NCBI GenBank assembly: GCA_009779265.1
Contig: WREP01000003.1
Coordinates: 1-64,000 of the forward strand
Reading direction: 5' to 3'
Source: Betaproteobacteria bacterium
GTDB taxonomy: Bacteria > Pseudomonadota > Gammaproteobacteria > Burkholderiales > Rhodocyclaceae
DNA: 64,000 bases
In this document: positions 30,416 through 40,497 of the stretch, one piece after another
Numbering within the stretch: the stretch's first letter is position 1
How the letters are laid out: every line of letters begins with the position of its first letter
Position numbers and translations under genes: made by a program
The notes under the pieces: generated by a model
Told to the model about the DNA's origin: nothing
The model's input: only the letters and a program-made list of their open reading frames with translations
The model's database searches: none

Positions 30416-31249
30416 ATGCCGGAATTGCCGGAGGTCGAGGTCTGCCGCCAAGGGCTGTTGCCGGAGCTGCTTGGGCGGCGCATCGCGGCGGTGCGGGTGC
30501 GCACCCCGAAGCTGCGCTATCCGATCCCGCCGGAATTGGCCGAATTGCTGCCCGGCTGCGTCGTGCGGGCGATTCGCCGACGCGGCAAATACCTGCTCTT
30601 CGATTGCGCCCGGCCCGGCGTCGAGGGCAGTCTGCTCGTCCATCTTGGTATGTCCGGCAATCTGCGTTTGGTATCGCCCGATTTGCCGCCGCAAAAACAC
30701 GATCATTTCGAACTGGTTTTGCCAAAGCAATGGCTGCGTTTCTCCGATCCGCGCCGTTTCGGCTTGGTGCTCTGGCAGCCGGGGCCGCCAGAGGCGAGCG
30801 ACGATCATCCGCTGCTGGCGGCGCTCGGCATCGAGCCGCTCGCCCCCGCCTTCGACGGCGCCTGGCTGCATGCCGCGCTGGCCCGGCGCGCCAGCCCGGT
30901 CAAGCCGGTGTTGATGGACAGTCATCTGCTGGTCGGTGTCGGCAACATCTACGCCTCGGAAAGCCTGTTCCGGGCCGGCATATCGCCCTTGCGGGCGGCC
31001 AACCGGATCAGTCGGGAACGTTGCGAGCGGCTTGCCGCGGCCATTCGGGCCACCTTGTCCGAAGCCATCGCCGCGGGCGGCAGCAGCATCCGCGATTACG
31101 TGCATAGCGACGGCAGCGCCGGCTGGTTCCAGATCCAGGCCGCGGTGTATGACCGCGCCGGAGCGCCCTGCCGCCGCTGCGCTGGCCACATCCGCCAATT
31201 TCGCCAAGGCGGGCGAAATACTTACTACTGTCCGCATTGTCAACATTAA
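30416..31249 (+). CDS. mutM: Formamidopyrimidine-DNA glycosylase
   Basis: MPELPEVEVCRQGLLPELLGRRI; C-terminal zinc finger CRRCAGHIRQFRQGGRNTYYCPHCQ. Confidence 0.96.
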   Translation: MPELPEVEVCRQGLLPELLGRRIAAVRVRTPKLRYPIPPELAELLPGCVVRAIRRRGKYLLFDCARPGVEGSLLVHLGMSGNLRLVSPDLPPQKHDHFELVLPKQWLRFSDPRRFGLVLWQPGPPEASDDHPLLAALGIEPLAPAFDGAWLHAALARRASPVKPVLMDSHLLVGVGNIYASESLFRAGISPLRAANRISRERCERLAAAIRATLSEAIAAGGSSIRDYVHSDGSAGWFQIQAAVYDRAGAPCRRCAGHIRQFRQGGRNTYYCPHCQH

Positions 31250-31315
31250 GGCTAGCAAAAATCTGTTTTTTTGTGATAATTTGAAAATTACATAATTGAT
31301 GATCTGGGGGATGGT

Positions 31316-33268
31316 ATGTCGCTCGTCAACCAATTCGCCGCTTATACCACTTGGCGTACAGGTCTTTCAGCCAGTATCAGCGAATTCCGTGAATGGCTCG
31401 CCGAGAATGAACTGTCCGACGCTCAGGCCGAACTGCACTTGGGGCAGTTGCTCGAACGCCTGCGCGAGGATCGCCTCAATGTCGCCTTCGTCGCCGAGTT
31501 CTCGCGCGGCAAGTCGGAACTGATCAACGCCATTTTCTTCGCCGAATACGGCACCCGCATGTTGCCCTCGTCGGCCGGCCGCACCACGATGTGCCCGACC
31601 GAATTGCTCTACGACGCCGACAAGCCGCCCTGCATCCAACTGCTGCCGATCGGGACGCGCGCCTCCAATTCAGGCATCTCCGAGTACAAGCGCTTTCCCG
31701 AGGAATGGAAGCTCATCGCCCTCGATGTCGAGTCCGCCGACGCGATGCAGAACGCGCTGCGCCAGGTCAGCCAGACGACCCGGATCGCGCCCGCCGAGGC
31801 AACTCGCCTCGGCTTCGCGGTCGGCGACGGCGATGCCGATTTCCACCACATCGGCGACGACGGTCTGGTCGAGGTGCCGCGCTGGCGTCACGCCATCATC
31901 AATTTCCCGCATCCCCTGCTCAAACAGGGCCTGATCATCCTCGACACGCCCGGCCTCAACGCCCTCGGCGCCGAGCCGGAACTGACCCTGTCGCTGCTGC
32001 CCAATGCCCACGCGGCGCTCTTCATCCTCGGCGCCGATACCGGCGTCACGCAGTCGGACATGGCCATCTGGCGCGAGTGCATCTGCGCCGGCGGCACCGC
32101 CCAGCGCGGCCGGCTGGTGGTGTTGAACAAGATCGACGGGCAATGGGACGAATTGAAGACGAGCGCGGAAATCGACGCTGAAATCCAGCGTCAGGTCGAT
32201 AACAGCGCCCGCCTGCTCGATCTGCCGTCGAGCCAGGTGTTCCCGGTATCGGCGCAGAAGGGGCTGGTCGCCAAGATCACCGGCGACGACGCACTGCTCG
32301 AACGCAGCCAGATCGAACGCCTGGAAACGGCGCTGTCGGCGGAATTGATTCCGGCCAAGCGCGATATCGTCCGCGACAATACCGCGAGCGAATTCAGCGA
32401 TATCAGCCGGCGCATCCACAGTCTGCTCGAAGCGCGCCTCTCCGGCCTGAGCGAACAGTTGACCGAACTGACCGAATTGCGCGGCAAGAACAAGGGCGTC
32501 GTCGAATACATGATGGGCAAGGTGCGCACCGAGAAAGAGGAATTCGAAGCCGGCCTGCAACGCTATTACGCCGTGCGCAGCGTGTTCTCGACGCTGACCA
32601 ACAAGCTCTTCGGCCACCTCGGCCTCGACGCGCTGCGCCGCCTGACGCAGGAAACCCGCGTCGTCATGCTCGACGCCAACTTCTCCAAGTCGCTGTCGGC
32701 CGCCATGAGCCGCTTCTTCACCCAGGCGCACGAATCGCTGACGCGCTCGAATCACGAAATCGGCGAAATCCTGGCGATGATGAACGCCATCTACAAGCGT
32801 TTCGCCGTCGAACACGGGCTCAAGCTCGGAACGCCGGTCACTTTCTCCCTGCTGCGCTACGAGAAGGAACTCAACCGCCTGCAAACATGGTGCGACGACC
32901 ACCTCAACACGGCGGTCAACCTGCTGACGCAGGACAAGAAAAACATCACCCAGAAGTTTTTCGAGGAAGTGGCGCTGCAAGTCCGCCGCGCCTTCGAATA
33001 CGCCAACCGCGATGCCGAGACCTGGCTGCGGGCGATCATGGCGCCGATGGAAACCCAGATCCGCGAACACCAGATCCAGTTGAAACGGCGCCTGGAAAGC
33101 ATCAGGCGCATCTACCGGGCAACCGACACACTGGCCGACCGGATCGCCGAACTGGATGGCATCGAGCAGGGACTGTTGCAGCAGGTCGAGGCGCTCGAAA
33201 TAATCAACGACCGCATCCAGGCGCTGCTGCTGCCGCCGACCGACGCGGCGACACGAGAGGCGGCCTGA
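31316..33268 (+). CDS. Bacterial dynamin-like GTPase
   Basis: VAFVAEFSRGKSELINAIFF (P-loop), LIILDTPGLNALG, LVVLNKIDGQWDE, long C-terminal helical region. Confidence 0.82.
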   Translation: MSLVNQFAAYTTWRTGLSASISEFREWLAENELSDAQAELHLGQLLERLREDRLNVAFVAEFSRGKSELINAIFFAEYGTRMLPSSAGRTTMCPTELLYDADKPPCIQLLPIGTRASNSGISEYKRFPEEWKLIALDVESADAMQNALRQVSQTTRIAPAEATRLGFAVGDGDADFHHIGDDGLVEVPRWRHAIINFPHPLLKQGLIILDTPGLNALGAEPELTLSLLPNAHAALFILGADTGVTQSDMAIWRECICAGGTAQRGRLVVLNKIDGQWDELKTSAEIDAEIQRQVDNSARLLDLPSSQVFPVSAQKGLVAKITGDDALLERSQIERLETALSAELIPAKRDIVRDNTASEFSDISRRIHSLLEARLSGLSEQLTELTELRGKNKGVVEYMMGKVRTEKEEFEAGLQRYYAVRSVFSTLTNKLFGHLGLDALRRLTQETRVVMLDANFSKSLSAAMSRFFTQAHESLTRSNHEIGEILAMMNAIYKRFAVEHGLKLGTPVTFSLLRYEKELNRLQTWCDDHLNTAVNLLTQDKKNITQKFFEEVALQVRRAFEYANRDAETWLRAIMAPMETQIREHQIQLKRRLESIRRIYRATDTLADRIAELDGIEQGLLQQVEALEIINDRIQALLLPPTDAATREAA

Positions 33269-33596
33269 GGCGACGGGATTCAAGCGCCTCGCCGCCGCCT
33301 CGCCAGCCTCCGCCGGCGAGGCGAGAAAAAGCGCCAGCAACGCATCCGGCATGCGCGCGCCTTGGGCTGGCCATAAAATCGGGTGACAGGCCCGTCGATC
33401 TCTGCTATGATTTGCGGTCCGCCCGATGGTCACTCGACGCCAAGTGATCTCCCCCAGGTTCCATGTCAATTTCCCCAAGGCATACCTACGACAGGCACAG
33501 TGACCAATCTTCTGCCGGGATAGCGGCATCTCCCCCTCAAGGGCAAGGCGTTTTCCGGGCAGAAAGCAGCTGCCGGCATTTCGAGAAAGGTTCCCC

Positions 33597-33848
33597 ATGC
33601 ACACCGAATCCATCCTCACACACCTGAAAAAGTGCGGCCAGGCGCTCGACGCGGAAATCGCCAAAGGCATCGGCATCGGCTTGCAGGAAGTGCGCGACTC
33701 GCTCCAGGTCTTATCCGCCCGCAAAGCCATCTCGACATGCAACATGACCACCTTCAAGGACGGCCAGCCGATCGAGGGCATTTTCTGCCGTATCGCCGGC
33801 TACATTCCGACGGCCTCGCCCGGCCGCAAACCCGGCGTCAAGAACTGA
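33597..33848 (+). CDS. Small hypothetical protein, possible winged-helix fold
   Basis: 83 aa, ILTHLKKCGQALDAEIAKGIGIGLQEVRDSLQVLSARKAIS resembles an HTH arrangement; AGAAAGG upstream. Confidence 0.45.
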   Translation: MHTESILTHLKKCGQALDAEIAKGIGIGLQEVRDSLQVLSARKAISTCNMTTFKDGQPIEGIFCRIAGYIPTASPGRKPGVKN

Positions 33849-34054
33849 CCACCCGCGGCGGGCAACCCGTCCGCAAGCCCGGCGGTCGATCCGCCGCTGA
33901 CCGGCTGACGCCCTTTCCCGATTCATCGAGTACGCGAAGGCGATGCGCAGACCGCGCCGTCGCGCGGTCAGCGCGGCCGGCAATCGCTTGCGCTGAAAGG
34001 AAATAGCGCGACCGGGCATGACACGACCGGCGGCGGCGTACTATCATTGCCGCC

Positions 34055-34255
34055 ATGTCCCGCTGGCAACCCATCCCCGGCGCTATCGCCACCTATCGCG
34101 GCCAAACCCGCGCCGGGCGACGCATGGTTCGCGTCATCGCCGAAGCCGTGGGCGACTGCATGATCGTCGAAGCCATCGGCCGCAAGGGCATTTGCGTGCG
34201 CTTCACGGTCAAACGCCACAGCCTGAGCCAACCGCAACCCGATTTATTCGACTGA
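34055..34255 (+). CDS. Small conserved hypothetical protein
   Basis: 66 aa ORF MSRWQPIPGAIATYRGQTRAGRRMVRVIAEAVGDCMIVEAIGRKGICVRFTVKRHSLSQPQPDLFD. Confidence 0.5.
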   Translation: MSRWQPIPGAIATYRGQTRAGRRMVRVIAEAVGDCMIVEAIGRKGICVRFTVKRHSLSQPQPDLFD

Positions 34256-34343
34256 ACCGGCTGCCCGCTGCCCTGCCGCCAAGGGCGAGCGGCTTGCGCG
34301 GCGCGGCCTTTCAGGCATTTCGCCGCACCGCGCCCGCCGTCCT

Positions 34344-34853
34344 TTATTTCTTGCTCGGCCGCCCGGTCTTGATGCGCTCGATACGCCCCAGCGCCGCCTC
34401 CAGCCCGGCGTCGTCGAGGGCGCACAAGGCAGCCAGGCCGGCGCGCAGCAATTCGCTTTTCTTGACGGCGCCGCCGAGACGCTTTTTCAATTCGCCAATG
34501 CGGGCGTATTCGGCTTCCGGCATGGCGAAGCTGTCGCGCACCAGTTTCAGCTTGCGCGTCTTGGCCGGTTTGTCGGCCTTGGCCGCCGCTTTCTGGCGCC
34601 GCGGCGGCGCATACTGGATCGCCTGCGCCTGCTCCAGCGCCTCGGCCAACACCTGGTGGTGCTTGCTGACCGCTTCGTCGACCGCTGACGGCCGCCGCAC
34701 CGGCTTGGCGCCGGGCTTGGCTATGCCCTTGCCGGTCGCCTCCCGGCTGGGTTGCGGCGGCTGAACGGCGGGCTTTCCGCTAGCCCGCTTGGCGGCCGCC
34801 GGTTTGGCCACCCCAGCGGCCTTGCCCTGAGTCTTGCTGGATGCTTCAGTCAT
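34344..34853 (-). CDS. Lys/Ala-rich hypothetical protein (possible DNA-binding, RHH-like C-terminus)
   Basis: Basic low-complexity N-terminus; C-terminal FAMPEAEYARIGELKKRLGGAVKKSELLRAGLAAL. Confidence 0.6.
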   Translation of the reverse strand: MTEASSKTQGKAAGVAKPAAAKRASGKPAVQPPQPSREATGKGIAKPGAKPVRRPSAVDEAVSKHHQVLAEALEQAQAIQYAPPRRQKAAAKADKPAKTRKLKLVRDSFAMPEAEYARIGELKKRLGGAVKKSELLRAGLAALCALDDAGLEAALGRIERIKTGRPSKK

Positions 34854-34973
34854 CCTCTCCTCCTGATTGCAAACGGTATGCGCAGTTTAGCCTTTCTCGG
34901 CTGGCGCGGAAGTTAAACTTTTTTGACAGGTTAAAATGCCGCCGCTTGGTGGATAACCGTTTTCAGGAAAAAC

Positions 34974-35642
34974 ATGACTCAGGATGAACTCAAACAGGCG
35001 GTCGCCCAGGCCGCCGCCGCTTATGTGGCCGAGTACGCGCCGGTGGGCAGCGTCATCGGCGTTGGCACCGGCTCGACGGCCAATTTTTTCATCGACGCGC
35101 TGGCATCGCTGAAGGATCGCTTCCGCGGCGCCGTCGCCAGTTCCGAGGCGACCCGCAAGCGCCTCGCCGGCCACGGCATCGCCGTGCTCGATCTCAACGA
35201 TGTCGAGCATATCCCGGTCTACGTCGATGGCGCGGACGAAATCGACGACGGACTGAACATGATCAAGGGCGGCGGCGGCGCGCTAACGCGCGAGAAGATC
35301 GTCGCCGCGGTGGCCGCCACCTTCGTCTGCATCGCCGACGCTTCGAAGCAGGTCGCCCTGCTGGGCAAGTTTCCGCTGCCGGTCGAAGTCATCCCCATGG
35401 CCCGCGCCCAGGTCGCCCGCGAACTGGCCAAACTCGGCGGCCAGCCGGTGCTGCGCGACGGCTTCGTCAGCGACAACGGCAATCTGATCCTCGATGTGCA
35501 TGGCCTCACAATCGGCGATCCGAAGTCTCTGGAAGCACAGATCAACCAGATCGTCGGCGTCGTCACCAACGGCCTGTTCGCGCGCCGCCCGGCCGACGTG
35601 CTGCTGCTCGGCGCCGCCGACGGCGTTCGCCGTATCGGCTGA
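34974..35642 (+). CDS. rpiA: Ribose-5-phosphate isomerase A
   Basis: [45 protein letters not shown]. Confidence 0.96.
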   Translation: MTQDELKQAVAQAAAAYVAEYAPVGSVIGVGTGSTANFFIDALASLKDRFRGAVASSEATRKRLAGHGIAVLDLNDVEHIPVYVDGADEIDDGLNMIKGGGGALTREKIVAAVAATFVCIADASKQVALLGKFPLPVEVIPMARAQVARELAKLGGQPVLRDGFVSDNGNLILDVHGLTIGDPKSLEAQINQIVGVVTNGLFARRPADVLLLGAADGVRRIG

Positions 35643-35660
35643 CGCGCTCCCCAAAAAGCA

Positions 35661-35689
35661 ACGGCCCCGCGTGATGGCGGGGCCGTTTT
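35661..35689 (+). terminator. Rho-independent terminator downstream of rpiA
   Basis: ACGGCCCCGC gtgatg GCGGGGCCGT TTTC. Confidence 0.8.
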
Positions 35690-35708
35690 CGTTGGGGCGC
35701 GGGCAAAA

Positions 35709-35981
35709 TCAGCCTTTCGGCGGAACGTAGCCCTGGATCTGATCGGCGCCGTCGCCAAAGAAATGTTTTTCGACCTGTTCCGCCAGGTATTTGCGATGCC
35801 GCGCATCGACCAGGTTGAGGCGGTTTTCGTTGATGATCATGGTCTGCATCCTGATCCACTGCTGCCACGCTTCTTTCGAGACGTTCTCGAAAATGCGCTG
35901 GCCCAGCGCGCCCGGGTAGGGCGGCAGGTCGAGGCCCTCGGCTTCGCGGCCGAGTTTGACGCAATTAACGGTACGTGCCAT
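35709..35981 (-). CDS. yggX: Oxidative damage protection / Fe(II)-trafficking protein
   Basis: [57 protein letters not shown]. Confidence 0.93.
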   Translation of the reverse strand: MARTVNCVKLGREAEGLDLPPYPGALGQRIFENVSKEAWQQWIRMQTMIINENRLNLVDARHRKYLAEQVEKHFFGDGADQIQGYVPPKG

Positions 35982-36014
35982 GTATTGCTCCGTATCTGAT
36001 GGGGACGAGGGGCA

Positions 36015-37334
36015 TTATACGGTCTTGAAAAGCACCTTCGAGCGCCGCTGGTAGTTGTACATGTCGCGCTTTTTGGCCGGCAGATCGTCGACGTTGCCGA
36101 GCCGGTAGCCGCGCTCGACGAACCAGTGCTCGGCGCGCGTGGTCAGCACGAACAGGCGCTTGATGCCGAGCTTGCGGGCGCGCCGCTCGATGCGCTTCAT
36201 CAATTGATCGCCATAGCCCCAGCGGCGGTGCTCATACGTGACGGCGAGGCAGGCCAGTTCCGCCTCGTCCTCGGAATGCGGGTAGAGCGCGGCGCAGCCG
36301 ACGATGATGTCATCGTGCAGCATGATCGAGAAATGGCCGATTTCGCGTTCGAGCAATTCGCGCGGCCGGTGCACCAGGATGCCCTCCTGCTCCATCGGCT
36401 CGATCAGGGCGATCAGCGCGGCGATGTCGTCGGGCTTGGCCTCGCGGATGTTTTCCAGCGATTCGCGGGTAATCACGGTGCCGACGCCGTCGTGGGTAAA
36501 CAATTCGCGCAGCAGCGCGCCGTCCTGTGCGTAGCCGATGAGGTGGGCGCGGCCGACGCCGGCCCGCGCCGCCTGGCCGCAGCCCGGCAGGTAGCGGCGG
36601 ATGTCGGGCGAGAGCCAGTCACCGCCGGCAAGCAGTTTCTCCGCCTCGTCGGCGGTCATCGCGTCGAGCAGTTCGCCGTCCTTGTCGGTAACGCCCTGGC
36701 TGTCGGTAAGGAATACCAGCTTGTCGGCCTTGAGGGCGACGGCGACGCTTTCGGCCACCTCCTCCATTTGCAGGTTGAAGATTTCGCCGGTCGGCGACGG
36801 CCCCTGGCAATTGAGCAGAACGATGTTGCCCAGGCCAAGCTGGGCATTGATGCCATCGACGTCGACCTTGCGCACCTTGCCGGCGTACTGCATGTCGATG
36901 CCGTTGAGCACGCCGATCGGCTGGCCGGTGATGAAATTGCCGCCGATGACGCGAATCCGGCTATTGGCCATTGGCGTGTTGGGCAGCCCTTGCGACAGAA
37001 TGGCCTCGATTTCGAGATAAACGCTGCCGACCGCGTCGAGCACGCATTCCAGCGCCGCCGCGTCGGTTACCCGGTAGCCGCAGTGATAGACCGATTCGAG
37101 CTTCTTTTCGCGCAGTTCTTCCTCGATCTGCGCCCGCGCGCCATGCACCAGAACCAGCCGGATGCCCAGGCTGACCAGCAGATTGACGTCGTAGGCCAGG
37201 GTTTTCAGGAATTCGCTGGCGATCACCTTGCCGCCGAAGGCAATGACGAAGGTCTTGCCGCGAAAGGCATTGATATAGGGCGTGACGGCCCGGAACCAGG
37301 CGACGAAATGCTCGTCGTAAGGGGTATCGCTCAT
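36015..37334 (-). CDS. argA: Amino-acid N-acetyltransferase (N-acetylglutamate synthase)
   Basis: WFRAVTPYINAFRGKTFVIAFGGKVI; kinase-like domain plus C-terminal GNAT (YEHRRWGYGDQLMKRIERRAR). Confidence 0.92.
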   Translation of the reverse strand: MSDTPYDEHFVAWFRAVTPYINAFRGKTFVIAFGGKVIASEFLKTLAYDVNLLVSLGIRLVLVHGARAQIEEELREKKLESVYHCGYRVTDAAALECVLDAVGSVYLEIEAILSQGLPNTPMANSRIRVIGGNFITGQPIGVLNGIDMQYAGKVRKVDVDGINAQLGLGNIVLLNCQGPSPTGEIFNLQMEEVAESVAVALKADKLVFLTDSQGVTDKDGELLDAMTADEAEKLLAGGDWLSPDIRRYLPGCGQAARAGVGRAHLIGYAQDGALLRELFTHDGVGTVITRESLENIREAKPDDIAALIALIEPMEQEGILVHRPRELLEREIGHFSIMLHDDIIVGCAALYPHSEDEAELACLAVTYEHRRWGYGDQLMKRIERRARKLGIKRLFVLTTRAEHWFVERGYRLGNVDDLPAKKRDMYNYQRRSKVLFKTV

Positions 37335-38842
37335 GTTTTCCTGTATTTTCCCTGTTCATCCCCGAGAGCCTCTTCCAGCCGTTTACAGACCGTCCGCAAG
37401 ACCTTGATCCGGGCGAAATTCTTGTCATTGGCCTCGACCGTCGTCCACGGAACGCGGCCGGTCGAGGTGCGATCCACCATATCGCAGGCGGCCGCCATGT
37501 ATTCATCCCATTTTTCGCGGTTACGCCAGTCTTCGTCGGTGATCTTGAAACGCTTGAAGGCCGTTTCCTGACGCTCCTGAAAACGGCGCAACTGCTCGTC
37601 GGCGGAAATGTGCAGCCAGAACTTGACGACCACGCTGCCGGCCTCGACCAGTTGCTGCTCGAAGTCGTTGATTTCGGCATAGGCGCGCAGCCAGTCGTTT
37701 TCCTGGCAAAAGCCCTCGACCCGCTCGACCAGCACCCGACCGTACCACGAGCGGTCGTAGATGACGACCCGGCCGGTGCGCGGCAAATGCCGCCAGAATC
37801 GCCACAAATAGGGCTGTTCCCGCTCTTCCTCGGTTGGCGCGGCGACCGGGATGATCTGGTAGAGGCGGGCGTCCATCGCCGCGACGACGCGGCGGATACA
37901 GCCGCCCTTGCCCGCCGCGTCGGGGCCTTCGAACACCAGCGCGAGCGAGCGCTTGCCGACGAAGCGCGGATCGCGCATCAATTCCGCCAGCCGGCCCTGA
38001 TATTTGGCCAGTTGGCTTTCGTAATCCTTCTTGCCCAGCCTTTGCGTCAAATCCAGGGCGCTCAGCACGCTCTTGTCGTCGATCGGCTGCTGCACGATCG
38101 CCGGCGCCACCGGCACCATCGCCCGCCCCTGCTGCTTGAGCCGGCGTTGCAGCGCATCGAGCACGATCCGGCCGACGGTCAGCGAGCGGTACGCATCGTC
38201 CGTGCCTTCGACGATGATCCACGGCGCCTTGGCGCTGTTGGTCACGCGCAGCACATGGCCGGCGACCGCCTGCAATTTGTCGTAGGTCTTGAGCCGGTCG
38301 TAGCTTTCCTGGGTCACCCGCCAGGCGGTCTTGGGATTTTTCTCCAGCGCCTTCAGGCGGCTCCTCTGCCCTTCGTGCGAGAGGTGGAACCAGAACTTCA
38401 GCACCAGCGCCCCCTCGTTGACCAGCATGGCCTCGAAGCTGTTGATGCCGACCAGGCGCGCGTCGAGATCCGAACGGCGCAAGTCGCCGTTGATGCGGTC
38501 GGTGATCGGCTGCGAGTACCACGAGCCGGCGAAAATGCCGATCTTGCCCTGCGCCGGCAGGGCGCGCCAGTAGCGCCACATGACCGGCCGCATCCGTTCC
38601 TCGTCGGTCGGCTCGGAAAAAGCCAGGGTCGAGATGTGGCGCGGGTCCATCCACGAATAAAGCTGGTTGATGGTCTCCCCCTTGCCGCTACCGTCGACGC
38701 CGCTGATCAGGATGAGAACCGGAAATTCTTTCTTATCCATCATCTCGTGCTGCGCCTCGAGCAAGGCTTCGCGCAGCTTCGGCTCTTCCTGATTGAAAGT
38801 TTCCTTGTCGATCTTGTGGCCCAGTTCCGCTGACTCAAACAT
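37331..38842 (-). CDS. pap: Polyphosphate:AMP phosphotransferase (PPK2 family, tandem domains)
   Basis: Two PPK2 halves: LILISGVDGSGKGETINQLYSWMDPRHI and LALVFEGPDAAGKGGCIRRVVAAMDARLYQIIPVAAPTEEER; start trimmed to MFESAELGHKID. Confidence 0.88.
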   Translation of the reverse strand: MFESAELGHKIDKETFNQEEPKLREALLEAQHEMMDKKEFPVLILISGVDGSGKGETINQLYSWMDPRHISTLAFSEPTDEERMRPVMWRYWRALPAQGKIGIFAGSWYSQPITDRINGDLRRSDLDARLVGINSFEAMLVNEGALVLKFWFHLSHEGQRSRLKALEKNPKTAWRVTQESYDRLKTYDKLQAVAGHVLRVTNSAKAPWIIVEGTDDAYRSLTVGRIVLDALQRRLKQQGRAMVPVAPAIVQQPIDDKSVLSALDLTQRLGKKDYESQLAKYQGRLAELMRDPRFVGKRSLALVFEGPDAAGKGGCIRRVVAAMDARLYQIIPVAAPTEEEREQPYLWRFWRHLPRTGRVVIYDRSWYGRVLVERVEGFCQENDWLRAYAEINDFEQQLVEAGSVVVKFWLHISADEQLRRFQERQETAFKRFKITDEDWRNREKWDEYMAAACDMVDRTSTGRVPWTTVEANDKNFARIKVLRTVCKRLEEALGDEQGKYRKT

Positions 38843-39584
38843 CGGTCGTTCCCTTCCCCAAATCGCCCCACAGTAATTGCAGCGCCGCCAGCGCCGCCAA
38901 ACCCGCCGTCTCGGTGCGCAACACCCGCGGCCCCAGACGCACGGCCTGGAAGCCGGCCAGCTCGGCGGCAACGACTTCCTGCGGCGCAAGGCCGCCCTCG
39001 CCGCCGATCAGCAACTGCACCTTGTTTGCCGGCGGCAGATCGGCCAGCGTCCGTTCCGCCTGCGGCGCCAGCATCAGCCGCAGCGCCCCGTCGGCCGGCC
39101 GCGCCAGCCAGTTTTCCAGTTTTTCCAGCGGCGCCACCAGCGGCACCTGGTTGCGCCCGCACTGCTCGCAGGCGGCGGCGGCAACGCCCTGCCAGTGAGC
39201 GACGCGCCGGCCGGCCCGGTCGCCGGACAGACGCATGACGCTGCGCCGGCTCATCACCGGCACGATGTCGCGCACCCCCAGCTCGACCGCCTTCTGGACG
39301 GTGAAATCCATTTTCTCCCCGGCCTGCAAGGCCTGCACCAGCGTCACGGCAAGCGGCGATTCGCGCTCCACCTCGCGCCAGTCGGCCAGCCCGGCCAGCA
39401 CCCGGTCGCGCTCGATGCGCTCGATATGGGCCAGGTACTCGCCGCCGCGACCGTCGAACAGGATCATCGGGGCGCCGGGCGGCAGGCGCAGCACGCGCGC
39501 GGCATGGCGCGCGACCGGCGCGGGAAGTTCGACGCGCGCCCCGGGAGCAAGGGCTTCTCGGCAGTAAAAACGGGGAAAATTCAT
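38835..39584 (-). CDS. rsmE: 16S rRNA (uracil1498-N3)-methyltransferase
   Basis: MNFPRFYCREALAPGARVELPAPVARHAARVLRLPPGAPMILFDGRGGEYLAHI; C-terminal LLIGGEGGLAPQEVVAAELAGFQAVRLGPRVLRTETAGLAALAAL. Confidence 0.93.
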   Translation of the reverse strand: MNFPRFYCREALAPGARVELPAPVARHAARVLRLPPGAPMILFDGRGGEYLAHIERIERDRVLAGLADWREVERESPLAVTLVQALQAGEKMDFTVQKAVELGVRDIVPVMSRRSVMRLSGDRAGRRVAHWQGVAAAACEQCGRNQVPLVAPLEKLENWLARPADGALRLMLAPQAERTLADLPPANKVQLLIGGEGGLAPQEVVAAELAGFQAVRLGPRVLRTETAGLAALAALQLLWGDLGKGTTDV

Positions 39585-39593
39585 CGGTGTATT

Positions 39594-39832
39594 ATCCTGA
39601 AAACCGCAGTTGACCGCTTGTATTCTTAATGGATGCCCGATGAATATTGCCTTTTCCGGCTTCGATGACCGTCGCCATTTGGGTGAGTGCGCTACGCACC
39701 CGATCAAGCCGTCACCAAGCGCGCTGGCGGCGTTGCTCCTCCTTGCAGGCATGAGCCTGCCGCGTCGTCGCGCCTTGCCAGCCCACCCGGTGACGGACCT
39801 GCTCGGGCACGTCCAACTGCGGTTTTCAGGAT
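39594..39832. repeat. MITE/REP-like element with ~21-22 bp terminal inverted repeats
   Basis: ATCCTGAAAACCGCAGTTG-AC (39594-39614) vs reverse complement of GTCCAACTGCGGTTTTCAGGAT (39811-39832); internal hairpins GGGTG...CACCC and GCAGGCatgaGCCTGC. Confidence 0.6.
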
Positions 39833-39842
39833 TATCAGCAAA

Positions 39843-40424
39843 ATGCCTATTGCATTGGAGACGGCGCGCATGGTTGCCCTGAATCCCCCCGTTTGCGACT
39901 TCGGCCAGCCCGCCATCGACTTCGCCCTGCCCGGCGTCGATGGCCGGCACTACACCCTGGCCGGCTGCCGTGGCGAGAACGGCCTCCTGGTCATGTTCAT
40001 CTGTAATCACTGCCCCTATGTCAAAGCCATCATCGACCGCCTCATCCGCGACTGCCGCGAACTGGCCGGCCACGGCATCGGCAGCGTGGCGATCATGAGC
40101 AATGACATCGCCGCCTATCCCGCCGATGCGCCGGAGGAAATGCGCCGCTGGGCGGACGAACTCGCTTTTCCCTTCCCCTATCTTTACGACGCCTCGCAAC
40201 AGGTCGCCCGCGCTTACGGCGCCGTATGCACGCCGGATTTCTTCGGCTACAACGCCGATCTGCGCCTGCAATATCGCGGCCGGCTCGACGCTTCCGGCCA
40301 TGCCCCGGCGGCGGCGGATGCCCGCCGCGAACTGTTCGAGGCGATGCGCGACATCGCATCCTGCGGCCAAGGCCCGAGCGTCCAACGGGCCTCGATCGGC
40401 TGCTCGATCAAGTGGCGGGAATAA
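39843..40424 (+). CDS. Thioredoxin/AhpC-like family protein
   Basis: PAIDFALPGVDGRHYTLAGCRGENGLLVMFICNHCPYVKAIIDRL, YGAVCTPDFFGYN. Confidence 0.82.
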   Translation: MPIALETARMVALNPPVCDFGQPAIDFALPGVDGRHYTLAGCRGENGLLVMFICNHCPYVKAIIDRLIRDCRELAGHGIGSVAIMSNDIAAYPADAPEEMRRWADELAFPFPYLYDASQQVARAYGAVCTPDFFGYNADLRLQYRGRLDASGHAPAAADARRELFEAMRDIASCGQGPSVQRASIGCSIKWRE

Positions 40425-40497
40425 CAGGCGAAACAAGCGTGACGCGGCCTGTTACGGTAAAATCTAATTCTTTCGACATTGCGTGGGGGGAATCACC

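Noticed and set aside
33269-33340. GC-rich inverted repeat after the dynamin-like gene as a terminator
   Set aside because: Followed by an A-run rather than a T-run on the plus strand; not convincing as rho-independent terminator.
39610-39882. 90-aa ORF within the inverted-repeat element and possible retron-type ncRNA
   Set aside because: ORF lacks protein-like features and overlaps the thioredoxin gene; no reverse transcriptase nearby to support a retron.
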